64,000 bases of DNA, taken from Brevibacterium pigmentatum. GTDB taxonomy: Bacteria; Actinomycetota; Actinomycetes; Actinomycetales; Brevibacteriaceae. Below are positions 40,476 through 49,606 of the stretch, piece after piece. Position numbers and translations under genes: made by a program. Every line of letters begins with the position of its first letter. Position 1 is the stretch's first letter. The DNA is taken from positions 372,001 through 436,000 of the forward strand of contig NZ_CP050153.1 of the NCBI RefSeq assembly GCF_011617465.1. Direction: 5' to 3'. The notes beneath the pieces are model-generated. The model saw nothing but the letters and a program-made list of their open reading frames with translations. It was not told the origin of the DNA and made no database searches.

Positions 40476-43424
40476 TCACCGCCGAGGTTCCAGCCCCCAT
40501 CCCCACGCGAGGAGTTCGGCCAGCGACACGCCCTCGGCGTCGCTGAGATCCGTGATCTGTGTGCGGCACGAATACCCGTCGGCGAGAACGATCTGCAGAC
40601 GCTCGCCGTTGTCGGAATGCGTGCCGGATCCGGTCCGGGGCTCCACACTGGTGGCCCGTCCCCGTTTGCGCAGAGCCGGCAGCAGAGCCACCTCGGCGAC
40701 GGCGACCGAGGTCTCGAAATGGCCGTCCTCGACGCCGAAGTTCCCGGCCAGACCGCAGCAGCCCCCGAGGAACTCAGTGCTCGCTCCGGCCCTGGCCAGC
40801 AGCTCCCTGTCGGCCGCATTGCCGAAGATCGCGGACTGGTGGCAGTGCGGCTGCACGAGCGCCTCGACTCCTGACAGGTCCGGCAGTCCGGCGCCGATGC
40901 TCAGCAGGTATTGGGCAAGAGTCTGCACGCGGTCGGCCACTCGGTGCGAGGCCTCATCGGCGACGAGCTTGAGCGAATCGTCCTTGAGCGTGGCCAGGCA
41001 CGAGGGTTCGACGCCGATGATCGGCACGTCTCCCGTGGCATCGAGAGCGGTGATCGTCTCCGACAGATTCGCCTTCGCCGCATCCAGCTGACCGGTGGAG
41101 ATGAGAGGCAGCCCGCAGCACACGGTCTGATCGACCACCCGCACATGCACACCGGCCTGCTCGAGCACGGCGACGGCCGCGGCGAGGATGCGCGGAGCGA
41201 AATGGTTCGACCAGGAATCGGCGAACAGCACGACTTCGGCATTGGCACGCGACTTCGGTGCCGCCTCGGCGATGGTGGTCCACCACTTCCTGAACGTCGT
41301 GGACGCGAACTGCGGGATCGAGCGGCGGACGTCGATGCCGGCCATCTTCTTCGCCAGCGTCGTCAGCCCCGGCAGTCCCGAGACCTTGTTGAGCACCGGC
41401 GCCACCGGCGTGACCAGGCGCGCGAGCTGGGGGAGGAACCCGAGGGAGTAGTGCTTCATCGGCCGCAGCCTGCCCTTGTATGTCTGGTGCAGGACCTCGG
41501 CCTTGTACGTCGACATGTCCGTGCCGGTCGGGCATTCGGTCCCGCAGGCCTTGCACGATAGGCACAGGTCGAGAGCCTCGTGGACCTCGGGGGAGTCCCA
41601 GCGAGGCTCGAGCAGATCTCCGGACACCATCTCCTGCAACACTCGTGCGCGACCTCGCGTCGAATGCCGCTCGTCCCGGGTGGCCTGGTACGACGGGCAC
41701 ATGATGCCGCCGCCGGCCGCCGAATCCGCACGGCACTTGCCGACTCCGGTGCACCGGTGCACCGCCGAAGCGAAACCGGCGGACTCGCCCTCGTAAGCCA
41801 TCGCCAGAGTGCCGGGCAGCTCCTCACGCAGCGGCAGTTGGGTCAGACGCACCGACTCGTCGAGGGCATCCGGGTCGACGATGACACCGGGATTGAGCAG
41901 ATGCTGAGGATCGAAGAGACGTTTGACCTGGGCAAACAGATCGAGCGCCGCCGGGGTGTACATGAGGCGGAGCAGTTCGGACCGGGCCCGACCGTCCCCG
42001 TGCTCCCCGGAGACCGACCCGCCGTAGCGGGCGACGAGCTTCGTGGCCGCGACCATGAAATCGCGCATCACCTGACCGCCGTTCGGGTCCTCGAGTGGGA
42101 AGTCCACGCGCATGTGCAGGCAGCCGTCACCGAAGTGCCCATAGGGAATACCCCACAGCCCGTGCTCCTCGAGCAGCTCCATGAGGTCATGAAGATAATC
42201 GCCGAGGTGGTCCACCGGAACCGCCGAATCCTCCCACCCCGCGTGGGCGTCCCGTCCATCGGGAGTGCGTGAGACGAGGCCCGCACCATCGGCGCGGATC
42301 GCCCACACCTCGGCCGCCGCCTTGGCATCGAGGACCGCGGTATCGAGCGACTTCGATTCGGAGATGAGGCGCTGAGTCTCCGACTCGAGGGCGGACTCGT
42401 CCTCACCGGTGAGTTCGACGACGAGCCAGCCCGCGCCCTCGGGCAGCGGCGGGACCGCCTCGGCGCCCTTGGTGTCGATGACCCGGTCGAGCATGCGCGA
42501 ATCGAGACCCTCACAGGCGGCGACGGGGAAGTCCTTCAGCAGAGGCGCATCGTGGGCGGCGGCGACCATGTCCGCATAGCCGAGCACAACCGCCGAGGTG
42601 AAGCTCGGGTCCTTGACCAGACGCATCTTCGCCGCGAGGATGACGCCCCAGGTGCCCTCGGTGCCGGCGAAGGCCCGGCGGACGTCGAAGCCATTCTCCG
42701 GTAGGAGGGACTCGAGGCCGTACCCGGAGACCTGGCGGGAGAACGTGCCGAAGTTCGTGCGGATGGTGCCGAGGTTCTGCGCAACGAGTTCGTGCAGTCG
42801 CGGGAACGTCGCCGCCGCGTCCGAGTCATCGAGGGTGACGACGGTGCCGTCGATGAGCATGACCTTCAGCGCCAGGATGTTGTCCCCCGTGCGTCCGTAG
42901 CCCAGTGCCCGCGGGCCGCACGCATTGTTGCCGATCATCCCGCCGATCGTGCAGCGGGTGTGGGTGGACGGGTCCGGGCCGAAGCGCAGACCGTGCGGTT
43001 TGGCCTGTTTCTGCAGGTGAGCGTGGACGCAGCCGGACTGCACCCAGGCCGACTGCTCGTCCGGGTCGAGGTCGAAGACCGCATTCATATGGAGAGAGAA
43101 GTCGAGGACGATGCCGCGGCCGATGGCATTGCCGGCGATCGATGTGCCGGCGCCGCGGCTGGTGATGGCCACACCGAGGCGGCGCGCAACAGACAGTACT
43201 CGCGCCACTTCCTCTTCGTCCTGGGGGAAGACGACGGCGGCGGGGACGAGCCGGAAGAGCGAGGCATCGGAGGAGTACGCGGCGCGGTCGGTGTCGTCGA
43301 TGCTGAAATCACGGATGCCCGCGGTGCGGAACTGTTCGGCGAGTGCGGTGGGAAGCGCTGTCTGGGACTCGTCTTCGTCGACGGTCGCCCGATTCGCTCC
43401 AGTGGGATGGGCCATAGTCGTCAT
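40476..43424 (-). CDS. FAD/Fe-S D-2-hydroxyacid dehydrogenase (YdiJ/D-2-hydroxyglutarate type)
   Basis: 982 residues. The N-terminal FAD-binding PCMH domain (VVFPQDEEEVARVLSVARRLGVAITSRGAGTSIAGNAIGRGIVLDFSLHM region) and FAD_oxidase_C domain (~250-540) are fused to a ferredoxin-like 4Fe-4S part (CLSCKACGTECPTGTDM) and CCG domains (VDQTVCCGLPL, EFLGGCCGLAG). This matches E. coli YdiJ, a D-2-hydroxyglutarate dehydrogenase, in size and order; D-lactate or glycolate are alternatives. ATG 43424 lies 6 nt after a CACAAT -10-like hexamer (leaderless). It could handle by-products of serine synthesis or acetate-linked metabolism. Confidence 0.85.
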   Translation of the reverse strand: MTTMAHPTGANRATVDEDESQTALPTALAEQFRTAGIRDFSIDDTDRAAYSSDASLFRLVPAAVVFPQDEEEVARVLSVARRLGVAITSRGAGTSIAGNAIGRGIVLDFSLHMNAVFDLDPDEQSAWVQSGCVHAHLQKQAKPHGLRFGPDPSTHTRCTIGGMIGNNACGPRALGYGRTGDNILALKVMLIDGTVVTLDDSDAAATFPRLHELVAQNLGTIRTNFGTFSRQVSGYGLESLLPENGFDVRRAFAGTEGTWGVILAAKMRLVKDPSFTSAVVLGYADMVAAAHDAPLLKDFPVAACEGLDSRMLDRVIDTKGAEAVPPLPEGAGWLVVELTGEDESALESETQRLISESKSLDTAVLDAKAAAEVWAIRADGAGLVSRTPDGRDAHAGWEDSAVPVDHLGDYLHDLMELLEEHGLWGIPYGHFGDGCLHMRVDFPLEDPNGGQVMRDFMVAATKLVARYGGSVSGEHGDGRARSELLRLMYTPAALDLFAQVKRLFDPQHLLNPGVIVDPDALDESVRLTQLPLREELPGTLAMAYEGESAGFASAVHRCTGVGKCRADSAAGGGIMCPSYQATRDERHSTRGRARVLQEMVSGDLLEPRWDSPEVHEALDLCLSCKACGTECPTGTDMSTYKAEVLHQTYKGRLRPMKHYSLGFLPQLARLVTPVAPVLNKVSGLPGLTTLAKKMAGIDVRRSIPQFASTTFRKWWTTIAEAAPKSRANAEVVLFADSWSNHFAPRILAAAVAVLEQAGVHVRVVDQTVCCGLPLISTGQLDAAKANLSETITALDATGDVPIIGVEPSCLATLKDDSLKLVADEASHRVADRVQTLAQYLLSIGAGLPDLSGVEALVQPHCHQSAIFGNAADRELLARAGASTEFLGGCCGLAGNFGVEDGHFETSVAVAEVALLPALRKRGRATSVEPRTGSGTHSDNGERLQIVLADGYSCRTQITDLSDAEGVSLAELLAWGWGLEPRR

Positions 43425-43586
43425 GTCCGCATTGTGCCACCTGGGTTGCCGGAACATCGATACCTTCCACGTCGCGGAGTTGCGAGTGAGAGTCATCTTC
43501 GGGGCCTCAGGAACGTTATACTTTCGTTATCACACGTGCTCAGAACGGTGCTGCACAGTAGCCTGAGTTCCTATATCCGGGAATTC

Positions 43587-43615
43587 TTGGCGTCTTGACA
43601 TATTCGTGGTATCTA
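43587..43615 (+). promoter_or_regulatory. Sigma-70-type promoter of the small HTH gene
   Basis: TTGGCG (43587-43592), 17-bp spacer, TATCTA (43610-43615), in AT-rich DNA. A TTGACA also lies at 43595-43600. The gene start is ~58 nt downstream. Confidence 0.4.
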
Positions 43616-43672
43616 ATGGGACTACACCAATTCGTGGCAACGTGCCACTACTTGAATGCAAGGGAAGAAACC

Positions 43673-43927
43673 ATGTCTCGTCGAGCTCGTGAATTGACAG
43701 TTGATCAGACTGCATTAGTCGGCGTCGTCCGAAAGGTCGCACGGCAGCGTTCGAAAATCAACACCGACTATGTGATGGCGATTCTGCGCGCCCGTGAAGA
43801 AGGCGCGACCTTTGGTGCGATCGCCGAGGCGGCCGGCACCTCCTCGCAGGCCGTTCAGGAGATCGTGCGCAGGCACGGGCCTGTCAAGCGCAGTGAGCCG
43901 AAGGCCGGAGTCGCCGACCCTGCCTGA
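43673..43927 (+). CDS. Small helix-turn-helix protein
   Basis: 84 residues from ATG 43673, with AAGGGAAG as ribosome site. It has a basic, helical N-terminal half (VRKVARQRSKINTDYVMAILRAREE) and an HTH-like segment ATFGAIAEAAGTSSQAVQEIVRRHG. It is probably a DNA-binding protein, or the helical part of one, similar in size to small actinobacterial regulators. It has its own promoter and a strong terminator, so it is monocistronic and probably well expressed. The HTH codons contain CGCCGAGGCGGCC (43821-43833). Targets unknown. Confidence 0.7.
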   Translation: MSRRARELTVDQTALVGVVRKVARQRSKINTDYVMAILRAREEGATFGAIAEAAGTSSQAVQEIVRRHGPVKRSEPKAGVADPA

Positions 43928-44483
43928 TCCTAGGAAGCACGGGGCAGGACGGCATTCTCCGGGTCCCCTCTGTGCCCGCTCTTCCCGCGCAGAAACCAGG
44001 GCGGTGATCCATAGATGATATGGATCACCGCCCTTGTGCGATTCATGCACGTTTTCTGACGGTTCCGTGGCCGAATCGTCGAGACACCGGAAGTGGGAAT
44101 TTCCGAACTGGTGACAATGAGGCTGGTGAGCGAACAAATCACCGAAGAGAATACTGTTCGGAGTTCGAAAATCGCTTCAGGAATCGCCTCTTCATCGGTT
44201 TGAGAAATCATTCGGACCTGGATGCTGTGACGGCAACCGCAGGTGAGTTTCCGAAGGACCGGAATAGCCGATTGATCGGAGTTCCCGGCCGCAGTGGGCG
44301 GCTTAGATACAAGAAGTACATATTCGCCGGTGTATTGCAGTCTTGTTACACAGGGGACGAGCCAGAGTGAATGGCTCTGTGTGGACCTGGGCCATGCGGC
44401 CCTATGCCGGCGCGCAATTTCGGGCAGGTTTCTGCCTGCGGACACTTGGGCGAGAGCCGCAACGCCTTGTCTAGAGTGGCCGT
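43928..44483. other. Gene-free stretch of lower GC
   Basis: 556 nt. After the terminator at 43998-44034 the sequence is visibly less GC-rich. ORFs in it (for example a 116-codon frame from 44020) lack an RBS, codon bias and recognisable sequence. It could hold an untranslated RNA or decayed sequence. The phosphatase promoter is at its right end. Confidence 0.5.
43998..44034 (+). terminator. Terminator of the small HTH gene
   Basis: A perfect 16-bp stem (43998-44013 with 44019-44034), loop GATGA, 71 nt past the stop. Followed by TGTGCG, no T-run. Confidence 0.85.
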
Positions 44484-45482
44484 ATGAACTCCGAGCTCGA
44501 ATCGCTGCCCGCTGAGATCGTCGACCTTCCGCTCATCCGCATCGCCTCAGACCTCTCGCTCATGGCTTGGGAGCAGATACTCGCCTGGAGGCCGCTGCTC
44601 GGCGCGAGCCTCGATGCCAGCGTCGTCGATACGAAGACCTCACCGAATGACCTCGTCACTCGCGCAGACGCACAGATCGAAGCGCTTGTGCGCGGGTACC
44701 TCAATCGAGTCCGACCCCATGACCTCATGGTCGGCGAAGAGGGATCCGAGGCCCTGGATCCTGTCGAAGTCTTCCCAACGGATTTCCTACTCAAACTCCA
44801 CGCTTTCGACTCGGAGTCGGGCCGACTCCTCGAGCTCGGCGATGAACGGCAGAGTAATGGAGCAGCCGGGGCGGATGACGGTCCGCGCTTGGAGTGGCAT
44901 GTCGACCCGATCGACGGCACCGTCAACTATGTCCGCAGCATCGAACACCATGCATTCTCCGTCGGCGTCTGCGAGGTTGCAGATGAGGAGGACGCCGGCC
45001 TCGGGCTCGGCGTCTGGCGGATCGGACTCGTCGCCTCACCCGGACTGGACGCCACCTGGTTGGCGGCCGCGGGACGCGGCGCCTTTCGCGTCGACGGACG
45101 ATTGGCTGACTACCGCGAGTCCAGTTCTGCCGTTCCGGCGCGACGCCTGCGTGGGACTCCGCCCGGACTGTCGGGCAGGCTCCTGGCCACTGGATTCGCC
45201 TACGCCCTGAGCAGCCGCGGCGTCCAGCTGGCCAAACTCGAGGACCTCATGACCGGCTACGACGACATCCGACGCTGCGGATCGGCCGCCCTCGACCTGT
45301 GCATGGTCGCCGAAGGGCGGGTCAACGGCTACGCCGAACGCGGCCTGGGCATCTACGACTACGCCGGCGGGGCCGTCATCGTCGAAGAGGCCGGCCTCAA
45401 GGTCAGTCGCGGAGGCTCCGGCGGACCGACCGCCGCGGCCGATACCCAGGACGAGGTCGACCGTCTCATTGCCGCGATCTGA
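44484..45482 (+). CDS. Inositol monophosphatase-family phosphatase
   Basis: 332 residues. Li+-sensitive Mg2+ phosphatase motifs: GEEGSE (metal-ligand Glu), LEWHVDPIDGTVNYVRSIEHHAFSVGV (motif A, DPxDGTxNY) and GLGIYDYAGGAVIVEEAG (motif B, WDxAAG type but with Tyr-Asp-Tyr-Ala-Gly-Gly). The substrate could be inositol phosphate, histidinol phosphate or FBP. A hydrophilic insertion lies between the first and second motifs (~115-135). A TAGAGT -10 (44472-44477) ends 6 nt before ATG 44484 (leaderless). Confidence 0.85.
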   Translation: MNSELESLPAEIVDLPLIRIASDLSLMAWEQILAWRPLLGASLDASVVDTKTSPNDLVTRADAQIEALVRGYLNRVRPHDLMVGEEGSEALDPVEVFPTDFLLKLHAFDSESGRLLELGDERQSNGAAGADDGPRLEWHVDPIDGTVNYVRSIEHHAFSVGVCEVADEEDAGLGLGVWRIGLVASPGLDATWLAAAGRGAFRVDGRLADYRESSSAVPARRLRGTPPGLSGRLLATGFAYALSSRGVQLAKLEDLMTGYDDIRRCGSAALDLCMVAEGRVNGYAERGLGIYDYAGGAVIVEEAGLKVSRGGSGGPTAAADTQDEVDRLIAAI

Positions 45483-45589
45483 ACCCGGGGTCGCCGCCGT
45501 CCGACCCCAGGCCCACGCCATCTGAACCCAGCCCCCATCACCTGAGCTCAGGCCCACTTCGAGTGTGATGCAGATAACGTCATACTTAT

Positions 45590-45626
45590 TTGACTTAATT
45601 TTCAGAGCATAGGCTAAGCTTACTTT
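45590..45626 (+). promoter_or_regulatory. Siderophore-operon promoter with iron-box-like palindrome
   Basis: TTGACT (45590-45595) and a TAGGCT/TAAGCT -10 region. Overlapping the -10 is ATAGGCTAAGCTTACTTT (45609-45626), which resembles the DtxR/IdeR iron box TTAGG(N)TAAGCTTA(N)CCTAA around a central AAGCTT. Iron-dependent repression is likely. Confidence 0.55.
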
Positions 45627-45678
45627 CAGTGTGTGCACGCGCTCTTCTTATACGTTCATTCCTGAAAGTGGGACCCTC

Positions 45679-46668
45679 ATGGTTTCGACTCGCCTTCAAC
45701 TGAGCGCCCTGGCAGGCGTTGTCGCTCTCACTCTGGCCGGCTGCGGCTCGGCAGAATCCGACTCGGCGAAGGCCGATGCCTCCGGCTCCACGGTCGAGGT
45801 CGAGGACAACAACGGCAAGCAGACCGTCGCCTCCCCGCCGAAGTCCGTCGTCGCCACCGACAACCGCACGTTCCAGACACTCAGCGACTGGGGCATCGAA
45901 CTCAAGGGCGGCGCCGTCTCCCTGATGAGTGAAGACCTCGAGTACACGCAGGATGATTCGATCCTTGACCTCGGCAGCCACCGCGAACCCGACCTCGAGA
46001 AGGTCGTCGAAGCGAAGCCCGACCTCATCGTCAACGGTCAGCGCTTCGCCCAGTTCCATGACGATCTGGCCAAGCTCGCTCCCGAGGCAACGGTGCTCGA
46101 ACTCGATCCCCGCGACGGCGAGGACTTCGACGCCGAGCTGCGCCGACAGACGACCACTCTCGGCGAGGTCTTCGGCAAGCAGGATGAGGCGAAGAAGCTC
46201 GTCGACGACTTCGATGCCTCCATCGAACGCGCCCAGGCCGCCTACGACGACAGCGACAAGGCCATGGGCCTGATCACCTCGGCCGGCGACATCGGCTACG
46301 CTGCACCCTCGGTCGGACGCACCGTCGGCCCCGTCTTCGACATCCTCGACCTCGACCCGGCCCTCGAGGTCGAAGAGGGCAGCGAGGACCACCAGGGCGA
46401 CGACGTCTCCGTCGAAGCCATCGCGAAGTCGAACCCGGACCTGATGATCGTCCTCGACCGCGACGCCTCCTTCGCCCCCGAGGAACGCGACGAAGGCTCG
46501 GCCCCTGCCGCCGAGGTCCTCGAAGACTCCGAAGCGCTCAAGGACGTTCCTGCGATCAAGGACGACAAGATCGTCTACTTCCCTGAGGACACCTACCTCA
46601 ACGAAGGCATCCAGACGTACACCGAGTTCTTCAACGACTTCGCCGACACACTCGAAGACCAGAAGTGA
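45679..46668 (+). CDS. Siderophore ABC transporter substrate-binding lipoprotein
   Basis: 329 residues. Signal peptide with lipobox LTLAGC (Cys at residue ~22), so it is lipid-anchored outside the membrane. The periplasmic-binding-protein fold of the FepB/YclQ type follows (KSVVATDNRTFQTLSDWGIEL, EPDLEKVVEAKPDLIVNG, IAKSNPDLMIVLDRDASF). ATG 45679 is chosen because it begins the signal peptide; the ribosome site is weak. It is first of a four-gene operon with the YclQNOP order, known in B. subtilis for petrobactin-type siderophores. Iron-box-like sequence upstream. Confidence 0.9.
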   Translation: MVSTRLQLSALAGVVALTLAGCGSAESDSAKADASGSTVEVEDNNGKQTVASPPKSVVATDNRTFQTLSDWGIELKGGAVSLMSEDLEYTQDDSILDLGSHREPDLEKVVEAKPDLIVNGQRFAQFHDDLAKLAPEATVLELDPRDGEDFDAELRRQTTTLGEVFGKQDEAKKLVDDFDASIERAQAAYDDSDKAMGLITSAGDIGYAAPSVGRTVGPVFDILDLDPALEVEEGSEDHQGDDVSVEAIAKSNPDLMIVLDRDASFAPEERDEGSAPAAEVLEDSEALKDVPAIKDDKIVYFPEDTYLNEGIQTYTEFFNDFADTLEDQK

Positions 46669-47702
46669 TGACCCTCGCCGAGGCGGCCCGACGTCGGAAC
46701 GAAAGCCGACGCAACCGGACGGAACAGGTCCCACGTGGGGCCGCCTCGGCGAAGGCACCCCTGTTCGGATGGCCCCTGCTGCTGGGCATCCTCGGGGTCG
46801 CAATCCTCCTCGCGGTCTCGCTGCTCACCGGCGTCTATGACGTCTTCGGCGGTGACGGCGGGGCCGAGATGTTCCAGATCACGCGGATCCCGCGCACGAT
46901 CGCCCTCGTCCTGGCGGGAGCCGCCATGGCGATGTGCGGGCTGGTCATGCAGCTGCTGACCCAGAACCGCTTCGTCGAACCGACGACGACCGGAACCACG
47001 GAATGGGCGGGCCTCGGCCTCATGCTCACCGTCATCATCTACCCCGACGCCTCGATCGTGGCACGAATGGTCGGGGCGATCATCGCCGCGTTCATCGGCA
47101 CCCTCGTCTTCTTCGTCTTCCTCCGCCGCGTCTCCCTGAAGTCCTCGCTCATCGTGCCCATCGTCGGCATCATGCTCGGCGCCGTCGTCGGCGCCGTCTC
47201 GACATTCATCGCGGTGCAGACCGACATGCTGCAATCCTTGGGCATATGGTTCGCCGGCAGCTTCACCTCGATCCTGCGCGGCCAGTACGAGACGCTGTGG
47301 ATCGTAGCGGCCGTCGTCGTCGCCATCTTCATCCTCGCCGACCGATTCACCGTCGCCGGTCTCGGCAAGGAGATCGCCACCAACGTCGGACTCAACTACA
47401 ACCAGATCCTGCTGCTGGGCACCGTGTTCGTGGCCATCGCGACCGGAGTGGTCACCGTCGTCGTCGGCAACCTGCCGTTCCTCGGCCTCATCGTGCCGAA
47501 CATCGTCTCGCTCATGCGCGGCGATGACCTGCGCTCGAACCTGCCGTGGGTGTGTCTGCTCGGCATCGCGATCGTCACCATCTGCGACCTCATCGGCAGG
47601 ATCATCGTCATGCCCTTCGAAGTGCCCGTCTCCCTCATCCTCGGCGTCGTCGGCGCGGCCGTGTTCGTCGCCCTGCTGCTGCGTCAGCGAAAGGTCGGGT
47701 GA
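46668..47702 (+). CDS. Siderophore ABC transporter permease 1 (FecCD family)
   Basis: 344 residues, about nine helices. FecCD signature: RIPRTIALVLAGAAMAMCGLVMQLLTQNRFVEPTTTGTTEWAGLG, and the ATPase-contact loop GNLPFLGLIVPNIVSLMRGDD. ATG 46668 overlaps the upstream stop (TGATG), showing translational coupling. The first ~30 residues form a non-conserved Arg-rich extension encoded between two inverted copies of the CGCCGAGGCGGCC motif (46676-46688 and 46739-46751). It imports ferric siderophore with the three neighbours. Confidence 0.92.
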   Translation: MTLAEAARRRNESRRNRTEQVPRGAASAKAPLFGWPLLLGILGVAILLAVSLLTGVYDVFGGDGGAEMFQITRIPRTIALVLAGAAMAMCGLVMQLLTQNRFVEPTTTGTTEWAGLGLMLTVIIYPDASIVARMVGAIIAAFIGTLVFFVFLRRVSLKSSLIVPIVGIMLGAVVGAVSTFIAVQTDMLQSLGIWFAGSFTSILRGQYETLWIVAAVVVAIFILADRFTVAGLGKEIATNVGLNYNQILLLGTVFVAIATGVVTVVVGNLPFLGLIVPNIVSLMRGDDLRSNLPWVCLLGIAIVTICDLIGRIIVMPFEVPVSLILGVVGAAVFVALLLRQRKVG

Positions 47703-47708
47703 GCTCGG

Positions 47709-48854
47709 ATGCGCGCAAACGATGAAACCGAATCGACCGGGACCGGCACCGAGGCAGCCCACCCGACCGCGGCCACCGTCGTGAACGGCGGGGATCGGTC
47801 CGGTGCGGGCGCACGGTACGGTCGGCCGCCTCGGCGAGGGTCCGCGACTGCTCAGCGGTCGTCGGGACCGCTTCCGACGAAACGGTCGCAGCGTCGCTAC
47901 TGGACGATGATCATCGTGCTGGCGGTCGCCTCGGCGGGGATCGCTCTGGGCATCCTGGCCTGGGACAATCCGATGCCGATCACCGACCCGGGGTTCTGGC
48001 TGATCGCCGAGCTGCGGCTGACGAACCTCGTCGTCATCGCCCTGGTGGCACTGTGTCAGTCGTTCGGCACGGTCGCCTTCCAAACGGTGACGAACAACCG
48101 GATCATCACCCCATCGATCATGGGATTCGAGTCCCTCTACGTGGCGATCCAGACCTCGGCGATGTACTTCTTCGGAGTCACCGCGATCGTCGAACTCAAG
48201 GGGCTAGTGCCCTTCATCGTCCAGCTCGTGCTCATGGTCGGGCTGTCGCTGGCCCTCTACGGGTGGCTGCTGTCGGGACGGCATTCCTCGGTGGCGCTCA
48301 TGCTGCTCATCGGCGTCGTCATCGGCGGCGGACTCGGCTCGGTCGCGACATTCATGCAGCGGACGCTGACCCCGAGCGAATTCGACGTCCTCTCCGCCCG
48401 ACTGTTCGGGTCGATCTCGAATTCGGATTCGAGCTACCTGCCGGTGTCGATCCCGCTGAGCGTGCTCGCCTGCCTCGGGCTCTACCTCTGCTCCTCACGC
48501 CTGAATGTGGTGGCCCTGGGACGGGACATGACGAGCAACCTGGGACTCAACTACAAGGGCGAACTGCTCAAGGTCCTCTTCTTCGTCTCCATCCTCATGG
48601 CAGTGTCCGTCTCGATGATCGGACCGATGGTCTTCCTCGGCTTCCTCGTCGCAATGCTCGCCTACCAGTTCGCTGACACCTTCGACCACAAACGCCTCTT
48701 CCCGATGGCCGCGCTCATTGGATTCGTCGTTCTGGGTGGGGCGTACTTCGTCATGAAGAACATCTTCTACGCCGAGGGGGTCGTGTCGATCATCATCGAG
48801 ATCGTCGGCGGCGGCGCCTTCCTGCTCGTCATCCTGAGAAAGGGGCGCCTGTGA
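47709..48854 (+). CDS. Siderophore ABC transporter permease 2 (FecCD family)
   Basis: 381 residues. After a hydrophilic N-terminal extension of ~62 residues (Thr/Gly/Arg-rich, containing GGCCGCCTCGGCG at 47824) come about nine helices with RLTNLVVIALVALCQSFGTVAFQTVTNNRIITPSIMGFESLY and IGPMVFLGFLVAMLAYQF. It pairs with permease 1 to form the membrane channel (YclO-like). ATG 47709 is 6 nt after the previous stop. The GTG start of the ATPase overlaps its stop. Confidence 0.92.
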   Translation: MRANDETESTGTGTEAAHPTAATVVNGGDRSGAGARYGRPPRRGSATAQRSSGPLPTKRSQRRYWTMIIVLAVASAGIALGILAWDNPMPITDPGFWLIAELRLTNLVVIALVALCQSFGTVAFQTVTNNRIITPSIMGFESLYVAIQTSAMYFFGVTAIVELKGLVPFIVQLVLMVGLSLALYGWLLSGRHSSVALMLLIGVVIGGGLGSVATFMQRTLTPSEFDVLSARLFGSISNSDSSYLPVSIPLSVLACLGLYLCSSRLNVVALGRDMTSNLGLNYKGELLKVLFFVSILMAVSVSMIGPMVFLGFLVAMLAYQFADTFDHKRLFPMAALIGFVVLGGAYFVMKNIFYAEGVVSIIIEIVGGGAFLLVILRKGRL

Positions 48855-49606
48855 TCACGCTCGAATCGGTCCGCAAATCCTACGCCGACGAAGTATCGAT
48901 CGGACCCGTCGATCTGCAGATTCCCGCCGGGGGAGTCACCGCTCTGGTCGGGCCGAACGGTGCCGGGAAGTCGACGCTGCTGACGATGATCGGGCGGCTG
49001 CTCGGGATGGATTCCGGTGCGATCTCGGTGGCCGGCTATGACGTCAGCTCGACGAAGTCGAAGGATCTCGCGAAGATCGTGTCCATCCTGCGGCAGGAGA
49101 ACCACTTCATCACGCGGCTGACGATCCGGCAGCTCGTCGGCTTCGGGCGGTTCCCGCATTCGAAGGGACGACTGACGACTGCCGATGAGGAGGTCATCTC
49201 GCAGGCGATCGACTTCCTCGAACTCGGTGAGCTGGAGAATCGCTTCATCGACGAGCTCTCCGGCGGGCAGCGGCAGCGTGCCTATGTGGCGATGGTGCTG
49301 GCTCAGGACACCGACTACGTGCTGCTCGATGAGCCGCTGAACAACCTCGACATGAAGCGGTCTGTGCAGATGATGCAGCACCTGCGCCGGGCCGCCGCCG
49401 AGATGGGGAGGACCATCGTCATCGTCCTCCACGACATCAACTTCGCCGGTCACTACGCCGACCACATCTGTGCGGTCAAAGATGGTGCGATCGTCGAATT
49501 CGGCACGCCCGAGGAGATCATGACCGGAGAGGTGCTGTCCCGAGTGTTCGACACCCCGGTCGACGTCGTCGACGGCCCGCGAGGGGCCCTGGCGGTGTAC
49601 TTCTGA
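48851..49606 (+). CDS. Siderophore ABC transporter ATPase
   Basis: 251 residues. Walker A LVGPNGAGKSTLL, signature LSGGQRQRAYVAMVLAQD, Walker B YVLLDEPLNNLDM, H-loop VIVLHDINFA. FepC/YclP-type. GTG 48851 overlaps the permease 2 stop by 4 nt (GTGA), so translation is coupled. It energises ferric-siderophore import. No siderophore biosynthesis genes are in the window, so the siderophore may be foreign. Confidence 0.95.
   Translation: MITLESVRKSYADEVSIGPVDLQIPAGGVTALVGPNGAGKSTLLTMIGRLLGMDSGAISVAGYDVSSTKSKDLAKIVSILRQENHFITRLTIRQLVGFGRFPHSKGRLTTADEEVISQAIDFLELGELENRFIDELSGGQRQRAYVAMVLAQDTDYVLLDEPLNNLDMKRSVQMMQHLRRAAAEMGRTIVIVLHDINFAGHYADHICAVKDGAIVEFGTPEEIMTGEVLSRVFDTPVDVVDGPRGALAVYF

Noticed and set aside
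44020-44370. 116-codon forward frame in the gene-free stretch
   Set aside because: Starts inside the terminator stem, lacks an RBS, has atypical codon use and no recognisable sequence.
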